In this document: positions 47,392-57,812 of the stretch, one piece after another
Layout of the letters: every line of letters begins with the position of its first letter
Position numbering within the stretch: position 1 is the stretch's first letter
Assembly (NCBI GenBank): GCA_003260075.1
Contig: QLIY01000361.1
Span: 62,001 to 126,000, forward strand
Direction of reading: 5' to 3'
Length of the DNA stretch: 64,000 nt
Source of the DNA: Phallusia mammillata
Taxonomy: Eukaryota; Chordata; Ascidiacea; Phlebobranchia; Ascidiidae
Program-made: the position numbers and the translations under genes
Notes under the pieces: generated by a model
The model's database searches: none
What the model was told of the DNA's origin: nothing
Seen by the model: the letters and a program-made list of their open reading frames with translations, nothing else

Positions 47392-49134
47392 TTAACTTTC
47401 TTCATCCTCCTCTTCATTTTTAATAATCGGTGTCCCATCCAGCTTTTTAAGTTTCGGCAACTTGGCAGTGGCCCTGTCTTGCCAGGTACCTGGGTCACTC
47501 TCCTCCAGTGGGTTGCCTGTAACACACAAATGTAGGTATGTGAAAAACAAATGCCAATGAGGTTCAAGCTGCAAAGCGTAACAAGAAACAGAACACCGAA
47601 ATTGGTTGTTTCTCCATGTTTCAAAAGGTTTATGCACGTTAGCAAAATACATCAAACATGTTATGTTGTAGTTTCTTGCATTAACATTTCCAATGTGAGT
47701 TCTAAACTGGACATGGGATTGTAAACATGACTTGTGAAAAGTTAACAAAAGTGACAGCAGATATTGTATAGGTTGTTCCCCCCCCCCAAGAAACAGAACA
47801 CCGAAATTGGTTGTTTCTCCATGTTTCAAAAGGTTCATGCACGTTAACAAAATACATCAAACATGTTATGTTTTAGTTTCTTGCATTAACATTTCCAATG
47901 TGAGTTCTAAACTGAACATTGGGATTAAACATGACTTGCGAAAAGTTAACATAGTCAGATATTGTATAGGTTGTTTTGTCAATTGTCATAGGTTTTAACA
48001 GTTTGTCCAAGCTTGTGTGTTTAATTACCAACAAAAAGAAGCTCCACCAGGAAAGGAAGTTCAGCTAGCTTTACAAATTCATTCATGTCCTTGACTAGAT
48101 TGTTGCTCATCAACAAAACCTAGTAAACAAAAACAAAGAAAAAAGGTTGTAACAGTTAACACTAATTTGCAATAGATATCAATTTTCAGTACCAAACCTT
48201 TAATTTTTTCAGTACATGTATTCCTTTAAGTTTTTCAACTGAGTTGTATGAAATCCATAGTTCTTCAAGTGAATCCCCTACTGCTTCCTGTCCACAAAAA
48301 TTATTCTTGGTCAAATGACCGCAAAAAAACACATAAAATGATTTTCTTTGGGTTGATTTACTTGAACCGCAATGGAACAAGAAATGTTTTTCGAAATGAT
48401 TTTAATTAAAGTTAATTTACACAGTGATACAGAAACTAAACAAACATTTAATGATTTTGGTTGCATGTAACGTTGTTCTTTCTACTTACCAATCCAGTGA
48501 GATTCTTGATGTTGTTTCTCCCGAGTGACAATATTTTTAAATTTTCTGCAAGTTGATATTGTATTCAAATTGTTACAATGAGAATAGTTAATCAAACAGT
48601 AGAAACCCTATGTTAATAGTTCTTAACAAAATACTTACTTAAACCATTGAGGTTTGCTACTTTTTCAATACAGTTTGTGGAAAGACATAACTTTCTGCAA
48701 ACAAATATATTCCAGTTAAAGCAATGCTCAAACCAGATAAAGTTCAGGACTACAGTTATTAAAACTTAATAATTTGTAATTAATACACACTCGCAATGGG
48801 TAAGTGTTGACAATGAGGCATCCATTTTTTCAATTGGGGGACATTGTTGATAAAGTTTGACTGCTTTAGAATCTGCAGCTTTTTCACCATTTTTTTCTTC
48901 CTGTAAAAAGTTCAAACATATCAGGACAAAAATACAATTAATGTAAAACAAATTTAGGATGATACTTTTGTCACATACTAACAAGCTTAAACAACAAACT
49001 TACCCATTTAGACAAGGCTTCTTTAATGCTAGTTCCCTTTGATCCCTGTTTTCAAAGAACAGGCATATTTAATTGCATGTTATGAATAATTGAAACAAAT
49101 AATTACATTGCTGCACACTATACATACATACCAT
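47392..49134 (-). CDS. DNAL1: DNAL1, axonemal dynein light chain 1
   Basis: DNAL1 (LC1) is a leucine-rich-repeat light chain that binds the gamma heavy chain of outer-arm dynein in motile cilia. Exons: ATG alone at 49132-49134, then 49004-49045, 48791-48900, 48639-48694, 48490-48545, 48198-48287, 48029-48119 and 47392-47516. They sum to 190 residues, exactly the human length. Blocks [81 protein letters not shown] and [17 protein letters not shown] match the family along the whole protein, covering the LRRs and the acidic C-terminus. The first coding exon contributes only the start codon. A second copy of that exon with an equivalent ATG lies at about 49253-49255 beyond a 12-C run. Confidence 0.97.
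47579..47975 (+). repeat. Local duplication around a 10-C spacer (47778-47787), DNAL1 last intron
   Basis: About 195 bases from AAGAAACAGAACACCGAAAT to GATATTGTATAGGTTGTT repeat on both sides with roughly 4% difference, including two small indels. Confidence 0.9.
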
Positions 49135-49308
49135 TGTAGGTTGTATTTTCAATCCAAATGTCACTACAAAAATCCTCCAAAGGCACCCCCCCCCCCCATG
49201 TTATGAATAATTGAAACAAATAATTACATTGCTGCACACTATACTTATACATACCATTATAGGTTGTATTTTCAATCCAAATGTCACTATAAAAAATCCT
49301 CCAAAGGC
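49076..49308 (+). repeat. Local duplication around a 12-C run (49186-49197), DNAL1 first exon
   Basis: About 110 bases from ATGTTATGAATAATTG to AATCCTCCAAAGGCA, including the start-codon exon of DNAL1, appear on both sides with two substitutions and two short indels. Confidence 0.9.
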
Positions 49309-49427
49309 ATGCAGTTTATTGCCAACACACAGAGCAAGACAAATATTACTTTGTTTAAATGTAATATTTATTTGAACAGTCTAAACAAAAGCATAAAACT
49401 TTAAATGGATTTTGCTGGAACCTAAAG

Positions 49428-49916
49428 CAGAAGTGTCAACATGTGGCCCTCAATGAGTTTATGTGTGGCCTCCCCCCCCCCTAACTTTTAGAAGTTATGT
49501 GTTTTACTCAGGCGGAATACCCTGTCAGAAGTAAGTATACAATTTACATGATACGATCATTCTCTATTGGTACTTGGTAGTATATGCAATGTTTTAATAG
49601 GATGATCAAATCAGTGTTTCATAACGGAACAGAACGTTATACCGGAACGAAATAAATAATTTTTGGCTCAAATACCGGAACGAAATACCGAAATAAAAAA
49701 TATTCAAAATACCGGAACGAAACGCAATACCGTTATTNTCTGCTACACTGTATATCTGTTTGTTATTTAATACCATATTGTTTTTTTAAAGTATTTAATG
49801 GTATTAATCAACATTTACCTTTTTAATCATGTAATGTTTTTTGTATAGTGCGGCCCTCGACTAAGTTAAAAGTTTGTTTTTTTGGCACTCAAAGTTGTTT
49901 CAGTTTGACACCACTG
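49428..49916. mobile_element. hAT-like element between DNAL1 and TBCB
   Basis: Starts CAGAAGTGTCAACATGTGGC and ends GTTTGACACCACTG. ACCTAAAG flanks it at 49420-49427 and 49917-49924 (8 bp). It is interrupted by 10 C at 49472-49481 and by an N at 49738, so its interior is not contiguous sequence. The right end is repeated in the other copy near 50700-50722. Confidence 0.82.
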
Positions 49917-51220
49917 ACCTAAAGCGTTACCATGGCTTCAAAAAATCATGATGATAAATTGACGTAACCGTTGTATGTTCTTGGTTTAAATAATTACCGG
50001 CACGTGTTTGAAAAAAATAGTGGAATCAAAAATGCTTACAGTATACCTTGTTTGATTTACTTTTGTAGTTACAAAACCATATTTCCCCAAAATAAAAATT
50101 AATAATGTCATTTTTTAACCGCTGTTTTTCCATTACCTTCAAAAAATGCGATTCTTAGTTTTTCAAGCAAACCAGAAATAATCTAGAAATTCAATTGTTA
50201 TGTTTATTTTTATCTACGGCCAAACTTGTCCTTAAACAGATGTACTGCAACATAAATTTTTGATGGTTGGGTTTAAGGGTATGCCCCATATTTGTGGCGT
50301 GACAAAAATATGTCTATCGGTTTATTACAAAAATGTGACAGGGGCCAATGGGCAATGACAATAAAAAATACTTTCTTGTGTGTTCCTATAACTATTTGTG
50401 TGTCCCCCCCCCCATTTACATGATACGATCATTCTCTATTGGTACTTGGTAGTATATGCAACGTTTTAATAGGATGATCAAATAAACCCATCTTTAGAAT
50501 CAGCAGTTGCTATTGTTGCGTCATTGCAATGCCATTGTTTTTACACAAAGCAATGAAGCACAGTTGGTTCTTTCACTCTGCTACACTGTATATCTGTTTG
50601 TTATTTAATACCATATTGTTTTTTAAAGTATTTACTGGTATTAATGAACATTTACCTTTTTAATCATGTAATGTTTTTGTATAGTGCGGCCCTCGACTAG
50701 TTGTTTCAGTTTGACACCACTGACCAAAAGCGTTACCATGGCTTCAAAAACTCATGATGATAAATTGACGTAACCATTGTATGTTCTTGACTTAAATAAT
50801 TACCGGCATGTGTTTAAAAAAAATTAGTGGAATCAAAAACGTTCACAGTATACCTTGTTTCATTTACTTTTGTAGTTACAAAACCAGATTTCCCCAAAAT
50901 AAAAATAAATAGTGTCATTTTTTAACCGCTGTTTTTCCACTACTTTCAAAAAATGCGATTCTTCGTTTTTCAAGCAAACCAGAAATAATCCAGAAATTCA
51001 ATTGTAATGCCTTGTTTATTTTTATCTACCGCCAAACTTGTCTTTAAAAGAGATGTACTGCAACATAAAGTTTTGATGGTTGGATTTAGGGTATGCCCCA
51101 TATTTGTGGCGTGACAAAAATATGTCTATCGGTATCGGTTTGTTACAAAAATGTGACAGGGGCAAATGGCCCAATGTGCAATGACAATAAAGAATACTTT
51201 CTTGTGTGTTCCTATAACTA
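49526..51220 (+). repeat. 0.85-kb haplotype pair around a 10-C spacer (50404-50413)
   Basis: 49526-50403 and 50414-51220 align end to end with a few per cent divergence. The left copy alone has about 125 bases ending at the N (49611-49738) made of CCGGAACGAAATACCG-like units and beginning CAGTGTTTCATAACGG. The right copy has about 110 different bases there, so the two haplotypes differ by an insertion. Confidence 0.88.
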
Positions 51221-51300
51221 CTTGCGTGCAAGTTTTAAAATTGATTTTGTATTTTAAAAATTTGTTCTATATGTGGTCACAATATATTTCATATATTTGT

Positions 51301-52356
51301 TGCTAAAAGTTTATTAACAAATGGATAAAATGCTTAAAAACACAGCAAAAATGACAAGTTAGTTTAAAATTTGAGTTCAAATAGTATTTGACCGGCCTAT
51401 TGAAATACTTGCAAACCCTAAAAAGTAGTAATATATGTATATTTATATATATATGTATTGTTGTACTAAATGTGTTTGCGGCTATATGTGGCACATGCGA
51501 TATGCAAATTGTTTTCACATACATTATGTGGTGATCCCTCAAACTATGGATTTTTTTTAAAATACTGATAATATTTTATTTATCAGTATTTGGAATATAA
51601 ATAATTTAGCAGTGTATTTTTTAAAACGAAAAGATGGATGCTTATGTAAAAACCAGCAGTGCTGTGCATGTTAGAGTTAGTAGTAATTTGAATAGTTTTT
51701 CCTATGAAAACAAATTTGACAAGTCTTTAACTGTGGATGGACTTAAGGTAGGATTATTATTTTTAAGAGTGACTGTACAAATCAAATTTTTGACAGAATG
51801 TATATTTTTGTATTGCGGGGGGGGGGATTTGTTGCTAAAAGTTCAAATGTATAAAATGCTTAAAAACACAGCAAAATTGACAATTTTTAATTTCAAATTT
51901 GAGTACAAATAGTATTTGACTGGCCAATTGAAATACTTGCAAACCCTAAAAAATAGTAATATATATATATATATAATATATATTGTTGTACTAAATGTGT
52001 TTGCTGCTATATGTGGCACATGCGATATCATCCCCGATATGCAAATTGTTTTCACATACATTATGTGGTGATACCTCAAACTATGGATTTCTTTTTTTTA
52101 AATACTGATAATATTTTATTTATCAGTATTTGGAATATAAATAATTTAGCAGTGTATTTTTTAAAACGAAAAGATGGATGCTTATGTAAAAACCAGCAGT
52201 GCTGTGCATGTTAGAGTTAGTAGTAATTTGAATAGTTTTTCCTATGAAAACAAATTTGACAAGTCTTTAACTGTGGATGGACTTAAGGTAGGATTATTAT
52301 TTTTAAGAGTGACTGTACAAATCAAATTTTTGACAGAATGTATATTTTTGTATTGC
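51301..52356 (+). repeat. TBCB: 0.5-kb duplication around a 10-G spacer (51817-51826), TBCB first exon
   Basis: The promoter region and whole first coding exon of TBCB occur twice (exon 51634-51747 and 52174-52287). The coding part is identical while flanking DNA differs, for instance in a TATATATATA tract and a GATATCATCCCC insertion. Confidence 0.92.
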
Positions 52357-53706
52357 ACAACATTTGTGTGACCTTTTAATGTTGAGAATGGTTTGATACA
52401 GAGAAAGCTGGTGTTGATCACAGGATGTCCAGAACAGTTTATGGAGATTGAAGTGTTTTCCAGTGATGACAAACATTTGTTTAACCTCAATGAATCTGAA
52501 CGATTGATTGGATCATACCAACTTGATGATGGAATGAGACTAAATGTTGGTTTGCATTTGTGTCTGATAATTTTGCTGAAAAGGGTCTAAAATAAACCTT
52601 GGTGTATTTTTTGTGTCACTTTACGAACATACTTATAAGTTAACATGACAACCAACAACCACACCAGTTCAACAATGACAGTTTTACTTTTTCTGTGTTG
52701 TTTAATAAGTTTTTGTTTAGGTTGTGAACAAAAATCCCCAGAGCCAGGAAAATTATACTGATGTATCACAAGTTGAAAAATATAACATGCCAGATGATGA
52801 ATACAACAAAAAAAGAAGTAGGTTTAAAAATGTTGCTTTGAACAGCTAAATTATGTGTTTTTTTTTGTTTGGTTTTCCTTTAAACTTGGGTCTTGATTGC
52901 TTTGATTGAAAGTATTTTTTACCCTATCTAGACACGGTTCGTTCTTGGGGGGGGGGTTTTTTTGTTTGGTTTTCCTTTAAACTTGGGTCTTGATCGCTTT
53001 GATTGAAAGTATTTTTTACCCTATCTAGACACGGTTCGTTCTTTCCTGAAACAACAGAAGGAGGGGAAATATAATCCTGAACTGGAAAAGCAGAAACAGG
53101 AACAAGCAAGACAAAATGCTATGATAAATGAAGAGGCTTTGAAAAGTATTTCTTTAAACTCTCGATGTGAGGTAACAGTACCAGACCAAATGATTAGGAG
53201 AGGAACTGTTAGGTTTATTGGTAAGTTATTGCAAAAAGTTGGTATGTGTTGTGCCTTTGTTAAAATGTATTTGTTCAAGTTTAGTTTGAAAAGTTAATTT
53301 TTTTGTCAACATGCACATATTTAGGTTAAACAGTTTTCAGCAGGGGGGGGGGATTATGTGTTGTGCCTTTGTTAAAATGTGTTTGTTCAAGTTTAGTTTG
53401 AAACAGTTTTTGTAGAAACTAATTTTTTTGTCAACATGCACATATTTAGGTTAAACAGTTTTCAGCAATATGTAATAGAATATTTTTTTGTTTAAAAAAG
53501 TTTGATAATGTTCAGGAGAAACAGAATTCAAGCCAGGTATTTGGATTGGAATTGAGTATGATGAGCCATATGGAAAACACAATGGAACTGTAAAAGAAGT
53601 GTCATACTTTTCTTGTCAGCCTGGTTATGGTGCATTTGTTGCCCCCAAGTGTGTTAAATGTGGTGATTTTCCTGAAATGGAGATAGATGATGAAGATGAA
53701 ATGTGA
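52174..53706 (+). CDS. TBCB: TBCB, tubulin-folding cofactor B
   Basis: TBCB binds alpha-tubulin after chaperonin release and, with TBCE, takes part in alpha/beta heterodimer assembly and turnover. Exons 52174-52287 (or its copy at 51634-51747), 52402-52545, 52721-52817, 53029-53220 and 53516-53706 give 245 residues (human 244). The order is ubiquitin-like domain (VRVSSNLNSF, FDKSLTVDGLK, ERLIGSYQLDDGMRL), linker VSQVEKYNMPDDEY, coiled coil DTVRSFLKQQKEGKYNPELE, then a CAP-Gly domain (SRCEVTVPDQMIRRGTVRFI, GIWIGIEYDEPYGKHNGTVK, YFSCQPGYGAFVAP) and an acidic end DDEDEM. The terminal EEY/DEI-like motif is DEM here. A truncated copy of exon 4 (52933-52946) precedes the spacer at 52947. Confidence 0.96.
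52858..53042 (+). repeat. Exon-cutting duplication around a 10-G spacer (52947-52956), TBCB exon 4
   Basis: About 89 bases of intron 3 plus the first bases of exon 4 (ACACGGTTCGTTCTT) occur before the spacer and again after it. Confidence 0.9.
53230..53466 (+). repeat. Local duplication around a 10-G spacer (53343-53352), TBCB intron 4
   Basis: About 110 bases from ATGTGTTGTGCCTTTGTT to AACAGTTTTCAGCA are present on both sides with small differences. Confidence 0.88.
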
Positions 53707-53708
53707 AA

Positions 53709-53911
53709 AAAATGATTAATATTATCAAAAAGCACCACTGTGCAGTTTTAAAATTAATGATTGGCTGGTAAATACACCAGGATACTGACTGTTTGTGTTA
53801 AATGGGGGGGGGGTAAACTAATTAGCATTATCAAAAAGCACCACTGTGCAGTTTTAAAATCAATGATTGGCTGGTAAATACACCAGGATACTGACTGTTT
53901 GTGTTAAATGG
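53709..53911 (+). repeat. Local duplication around a 10-G spacer (53804-53813), TBCB 3' flank
   Basis: About 90 bases from TTATCAAAAAGCACCACTGT to GTTTGTGTTAAATGG appear on both sides. Confidence 0.88.
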
Positions 53912-54484
53912 ATTCCTGCTGCATTATCAAACATAAATTTAGTCATTACTATTTTTGATCAACAAAAATATGCTATATCTAATAAAATAGTTATCCTAAT
54001 TGTATACCATGTAACCAAACACACTTCTATTCTCTTTATTTGCTGTTGTTGCATGATTTCAATATGTGTCCTGTTTTTTACAATTATTTTCGTACAATGT
54101 AAGTTTCAATTAAATGTTGCTGTTAACATGTATTCCTAAATTGCCGTTTTTGTTTAAGTTTGAATTAATCAAAGATGAAGTTGTACCCAATCACATGAAT
54201 ATTTTACTCTGTGATCTAAAAGAGGCACATATGTAGTTGGGACACATACCTGCACCACATCCAAGAGAAAAGTATTGTAAGACAAAATGCAAGAGGATTG
54301 GGGGTTGTATTTAAAGCCACCAACTGTACAAACCTGCATTTCAATCCTAGTGTTTTACAAAACCTTGTTTAGACTAAAACTCGTTCCATCTGAGTACCTC
54401 ATATTTACTACTTTGCTGTTTTTTTAGAAAGTTTACAAAACACACCCATGAAATTCAATTGTTGTGAAAACGGGCATATTTTTG

Positions 54485-54864
54485 GGGCTCCTCTAAAATA
54501 CGCAAACTACGCAATCTACTTATAAAACGTATGTAACTTTTAAAAAGGTTGACGGTTAGGGCTTTTAGGGTCTGGGTGAGGGTTTATAATAAAAAATAAC
54601 ACTATAATTTAGTTACAGATGCCCAGTTTGGGCTTAATATTCACATATGTGTTGAGAGTGGTGCTTATCACCGCATGGTACCGCATGTTAACACTTTCAG
54701 GCCCAAAAGGTATCTGGGATTTAATAGAAAATTAGGCCCAAAAGGTATCTGGGATTAAATTGTAAAGTTATTTTTGTTATAAACCCTCACCCAGACCCTA
54801 ATAGTCCTAACGGTCAACATCCTAGTTAGTTTTTTTAGTAGATTGCGTATTTTAGAGGAGCCCA
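54485..54864. mobile_element. 380-bp hAT-like MITE (copy 2 of the 43022-43307 family)
   Basis: Starts GGGCTCCTCTAAAATACGCA and ends TGCGTATTTTAGAGGAGCCCA, with TATTTTTG (8 bp) at 54477-54484 and 54865-54872. The interior shows an internal duplication of an AAAAGGTATCTGGGATT(T/A)AA block at about 54708-54755. Confidence 0.9.
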
Positions 54865-55127
54865 TATTTTTGTGGCTTCGGGTACTTGACAGCTTGTTTG
54901 TTACTTTATATACTTATATAAAGTTTATAAGTTGCGATTATATGTCGGGTATGTACATATCCACTAAAAAACTCGATCAGTTTCGCATCACATCAAACAC
55001 GAGACACAGCAACCTGACTCAAATAGCGGTGGACATGCCGTGCAGAAAGCGTTTGTTTGTAAAAGTCTTGTAATCCACGTATTTTGCATTAACGAAATCT
55101 GTTTGACTGGCGTTTTTTAGTCTAAAG

Positions 55128-55170
55128 CAGGGGTCACCAGCACTTTTGGAGGCAAGAGCTACCTCAAGAC
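55128..55170 (+). mobile_element. hAT-type 5' terminus, partner not found
   Basis: CAGGGGTCACCAGCACTTTT resembles hAT termini followed by a purine-rich stretch; no matching right end or target duplication identified. Confidence 0.4.
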
Positions 55171-55686
55171 CACCATATAACCCCAGGTCTACCACTACCA
55201 GGTCAAAACATTACAGTAAACATGTTTAAAAATATTTTATACAAAGCTGACAACAATTTGTAAAAGTCCTTCGGGGACAATAAAAAGTGACTAAAATGTC
55301 CCCTCTTTAAGGGGCGCACCAGCTTAAACATGTTGCTAGTTGAATAAATTTGCTGGCGATTGTTTGTTTTTTGAGATTTTCCCGAGAACATGGTTGGGCA
55401 ATTAATTTGGACAGGAGAAACTTGAATGACGTATGGCGACGGGCCCAACCTTTCAACTTAATTGGTACATGATTTTATTTCAACTTGTTCGTTTTCACAC
55501 CTCTTATACCAGCATATTCCAAATTGCGTTTTAGTTTAAATTTTGTGGGGAATGTATAAAAGTCTACTCTGTCTAAAAGCCCTTTTTCCCTACCGAAAGG
55601 GCAAAAAAGAAGGCGATTGTTTGCGCATAATCGTAGTATTATTAACTTGTCTGTGATGTAACAAACTTTTCTTAGATTAACTAGAT

Positions 55687-56231
55687 CAAGGGTGTTCAAC
55701 CCGTGGCCCGCAGGAAGGTTCGAGTGGCCCGGGCGGTATTTTTCGAAATTACCTATATTATGAACCTTAACGCCTGCCCAACTTATGGCGATCTTACATG
55801 GCGAGGATTGGCATTTATTGTTTGCATTATTTCTTTGTTAATGGAGTAATACACGACTGTTCACGTTACTTTTATTACATCACAATGCATGTTGTTACGC
55901 ATCACATTTTCTGCATTGTTACGTCCACAATCTTACTCTTGCTTCAAGAGTCAGTCAGAAATATGTCTTGCCTTATTGAGGTTCATCTGTTATCATATCA
56001 GAGACTCGTGCAAAACGCATTTAGTAGTGAAATATCTTCAGCACTCTGCGGTGATATAGATTATGCCAAATAAGAAACGAAAAGCAAGTAACGCTAACAG
56101 AATATACTAAGAAAAGTGGACATGTGGACAGCCATTTTAAGATTACAAATTAGCAGTAAACACTCAAGTGGCCCGCCCATTTATTTGTAAACCGCATGTG
56201 GCCCTTTGGCCAAAAAGTTGAAAACCCCTGA
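55687..56231. mobile_element. 545-bp non-autonomous hAT element
   Basis: Starts CAAGGGTGTTCAACCCGTGG and ends AAAAAGTTGAAAACCCCTG. AACTAGAT flanks it at 55679-55686 and 56232-56239. Subterminal GTGGCCCG motifs occur at both ends, as in many hAT families. No transposase visible. Confidence 0.88.
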
Positions 56232-56560
56232 ACTAGATAGATAAACTTAATCCTGCATGAGTGCATGTTGCTGCAGTAATTCAATTGGATTGTAACTCTC
56301 ACCTGAAGCTTTTGTGTTGCTGATGAAATTTAGTGGCCCACATCTACTCACGAGACAAGAACTTTCAATAATCTGTTTGGGGCGATTTAATTCCAGAGCC
56401 ACGAAAAGGGGCGATTTCGCAAAGGTTGAAGATCACTGGTTTATACCAAGGTTTGTTTACCATTGCAGTCAATTTAATGACCTTGATTGCCAAAATCGAA
56501 AGTTCAAATAGTGTTTTTTGTTCAAATTTTATCCATGGTCTGTGGAACAACGCTTTAATG

Positions 56561-56640
56561 CAGGGGTTCCCAACTGGGGGTACCCTTAGGGGTACGAAGA
56601 TGCTTGGGCCAAAAATCACTTTTCAAACAGATTTCACAGC
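56561..56640 (+). mobile_element. hAT-type 5' terminus, partner not found
   Basis: CAGGGGTTCCCAACTGGGGG followed by GTACCCTTAGGGGTACG is a typical hAT end with a subterminal palindrome. No right end was found. Confidence 0.45.
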
Positions 56641-57812
56641 ACAGTTTTATTTTGGAATTGTAAATGATATCATGCCATTACGGTCTTTGCTATAAAAAAA
56701 CAATTGTTGTTATTTAGCAAGAAGCCTCATTGTTACATAACAATGTTGTTTTCACTTGCTGCCAGCATTAAACAACAAAGTACAAAGTTAGGGAAAAAAT
56801 GCGCAGATAAAGGGGCATCCAATGTAGTCTTGCTGTAAATCTGCTACAAACGGTTTACTACCCACCTCTAGAACTATAACGAAAGTAGGGGGAGGCAAGG
56901 CAAAACGGGCACTGCATTGTTTTCTTAATTAAATGAACTGTCGCTACCATTTTGTTTTGCGTAACTAAAATTAAGACTAATAAATGTTATGTAAAAGTTT
57001 GAAAAAACTGTTGCTCTTTCTAGAAGTCTAAAATAGAAAAAAATCTAAAATATGATAGCCTAATTTTATTCTTATTATGGGATAAGGCTAATATGGGATA
57101 AGAACCTACGACGTATGTGCACAAGGTGGTTGTGCTAACCAGTAACTAAACAAGTTATTCTTCAACGTTATGTTTTATGTTGCATTTGCATTTTTTGGAG
57201 AATAAATGCATTTCGCACTGCATTAACCTGTCTGGACACTTGCGAAATATGCATTTCCAATACGGCTGTAAACGATAGTGGGTATAAATTAACAAAACCA
57301 CCATATTCTGTTTTCCTATGTTCATACCGATTTCTCAATAGATTAGAATCGCACCGATTGTTCAGGCAAAATTTGTTAGCTAGAAGTAGGCCTCTACACT
57401 TTGCAAACAAAGGTATTAAAGTTTTATTTGCAAGTGCATTTTTAAATAAACGTGATCTGGCAACATGAAATCGCCTACTGCTGAGCCTGCTTCAAACCAA
57501 AATCCCAAAGTATTTTTTACTTATGTAAGCATTGCACTGTACACTTTTGGAGTGCAATAGTCTTGCTCTGAGAAATTGTAATCAACAGAAACGGTTTCAC
57601 AAGGAAGCAATATGTTACATCACAGGGAAAGACTCAATATCGTAAAACAAAAGTTATTTTTTTATTATTTTACTGCACAAATTTTGTTTCACAACGCGAC
57701 GTTCGGGCAAATGGTTATTATCGGGCATTGCGTGATGTTGTAGTGTTTTACCAACTATTTGTACAATCATAGTTGGTATATTTTGATTCGCAAACAGTAA
57801 ACAACGCAGAGG

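Larger units (their letters stand above)
49135..51633. other. Intergenic region DNAL1 / TBCB, dominated by repeats and haplotype copies
   Basis: The divergent promoters of DNAL1 and TBCB should lie here. The sequence is mostly the hAT element at 49428-49916, the pair 49526-50403 / 50414-51220, and further AT-rich sequence. Without the duplicate copy the gene spacing would be close to 1.5 kb. No coding exon seen. Confidence 0.6.
53912..57812. other. Gene-poor intergenic region with several transposable elements
   Basis: Holds the TBCB 3' flank (AATAAA at about 53979), the MITE at 54485-54864, the hAT element at 55687-56231 and hAT-type termini at about 55128 and 56561. Around these I see no exon supported by splice sites or a recognisable protein. 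Confidence 0.6.

Noticed and set aside
51634..52287. Alternative first exons of TBCB
   Set aside because: The two exons are identical and lie on either side of a 10-G spacer, so they are more likely two allelic copies.
12081..53813. 10-G runs as G-quadruplexes, regulatory G-tracts or transposon target sites
   Set aside because: The fixed length of 10 and the duplicated flanks, including exon-cutting cases, fit an assembly spacer far better.
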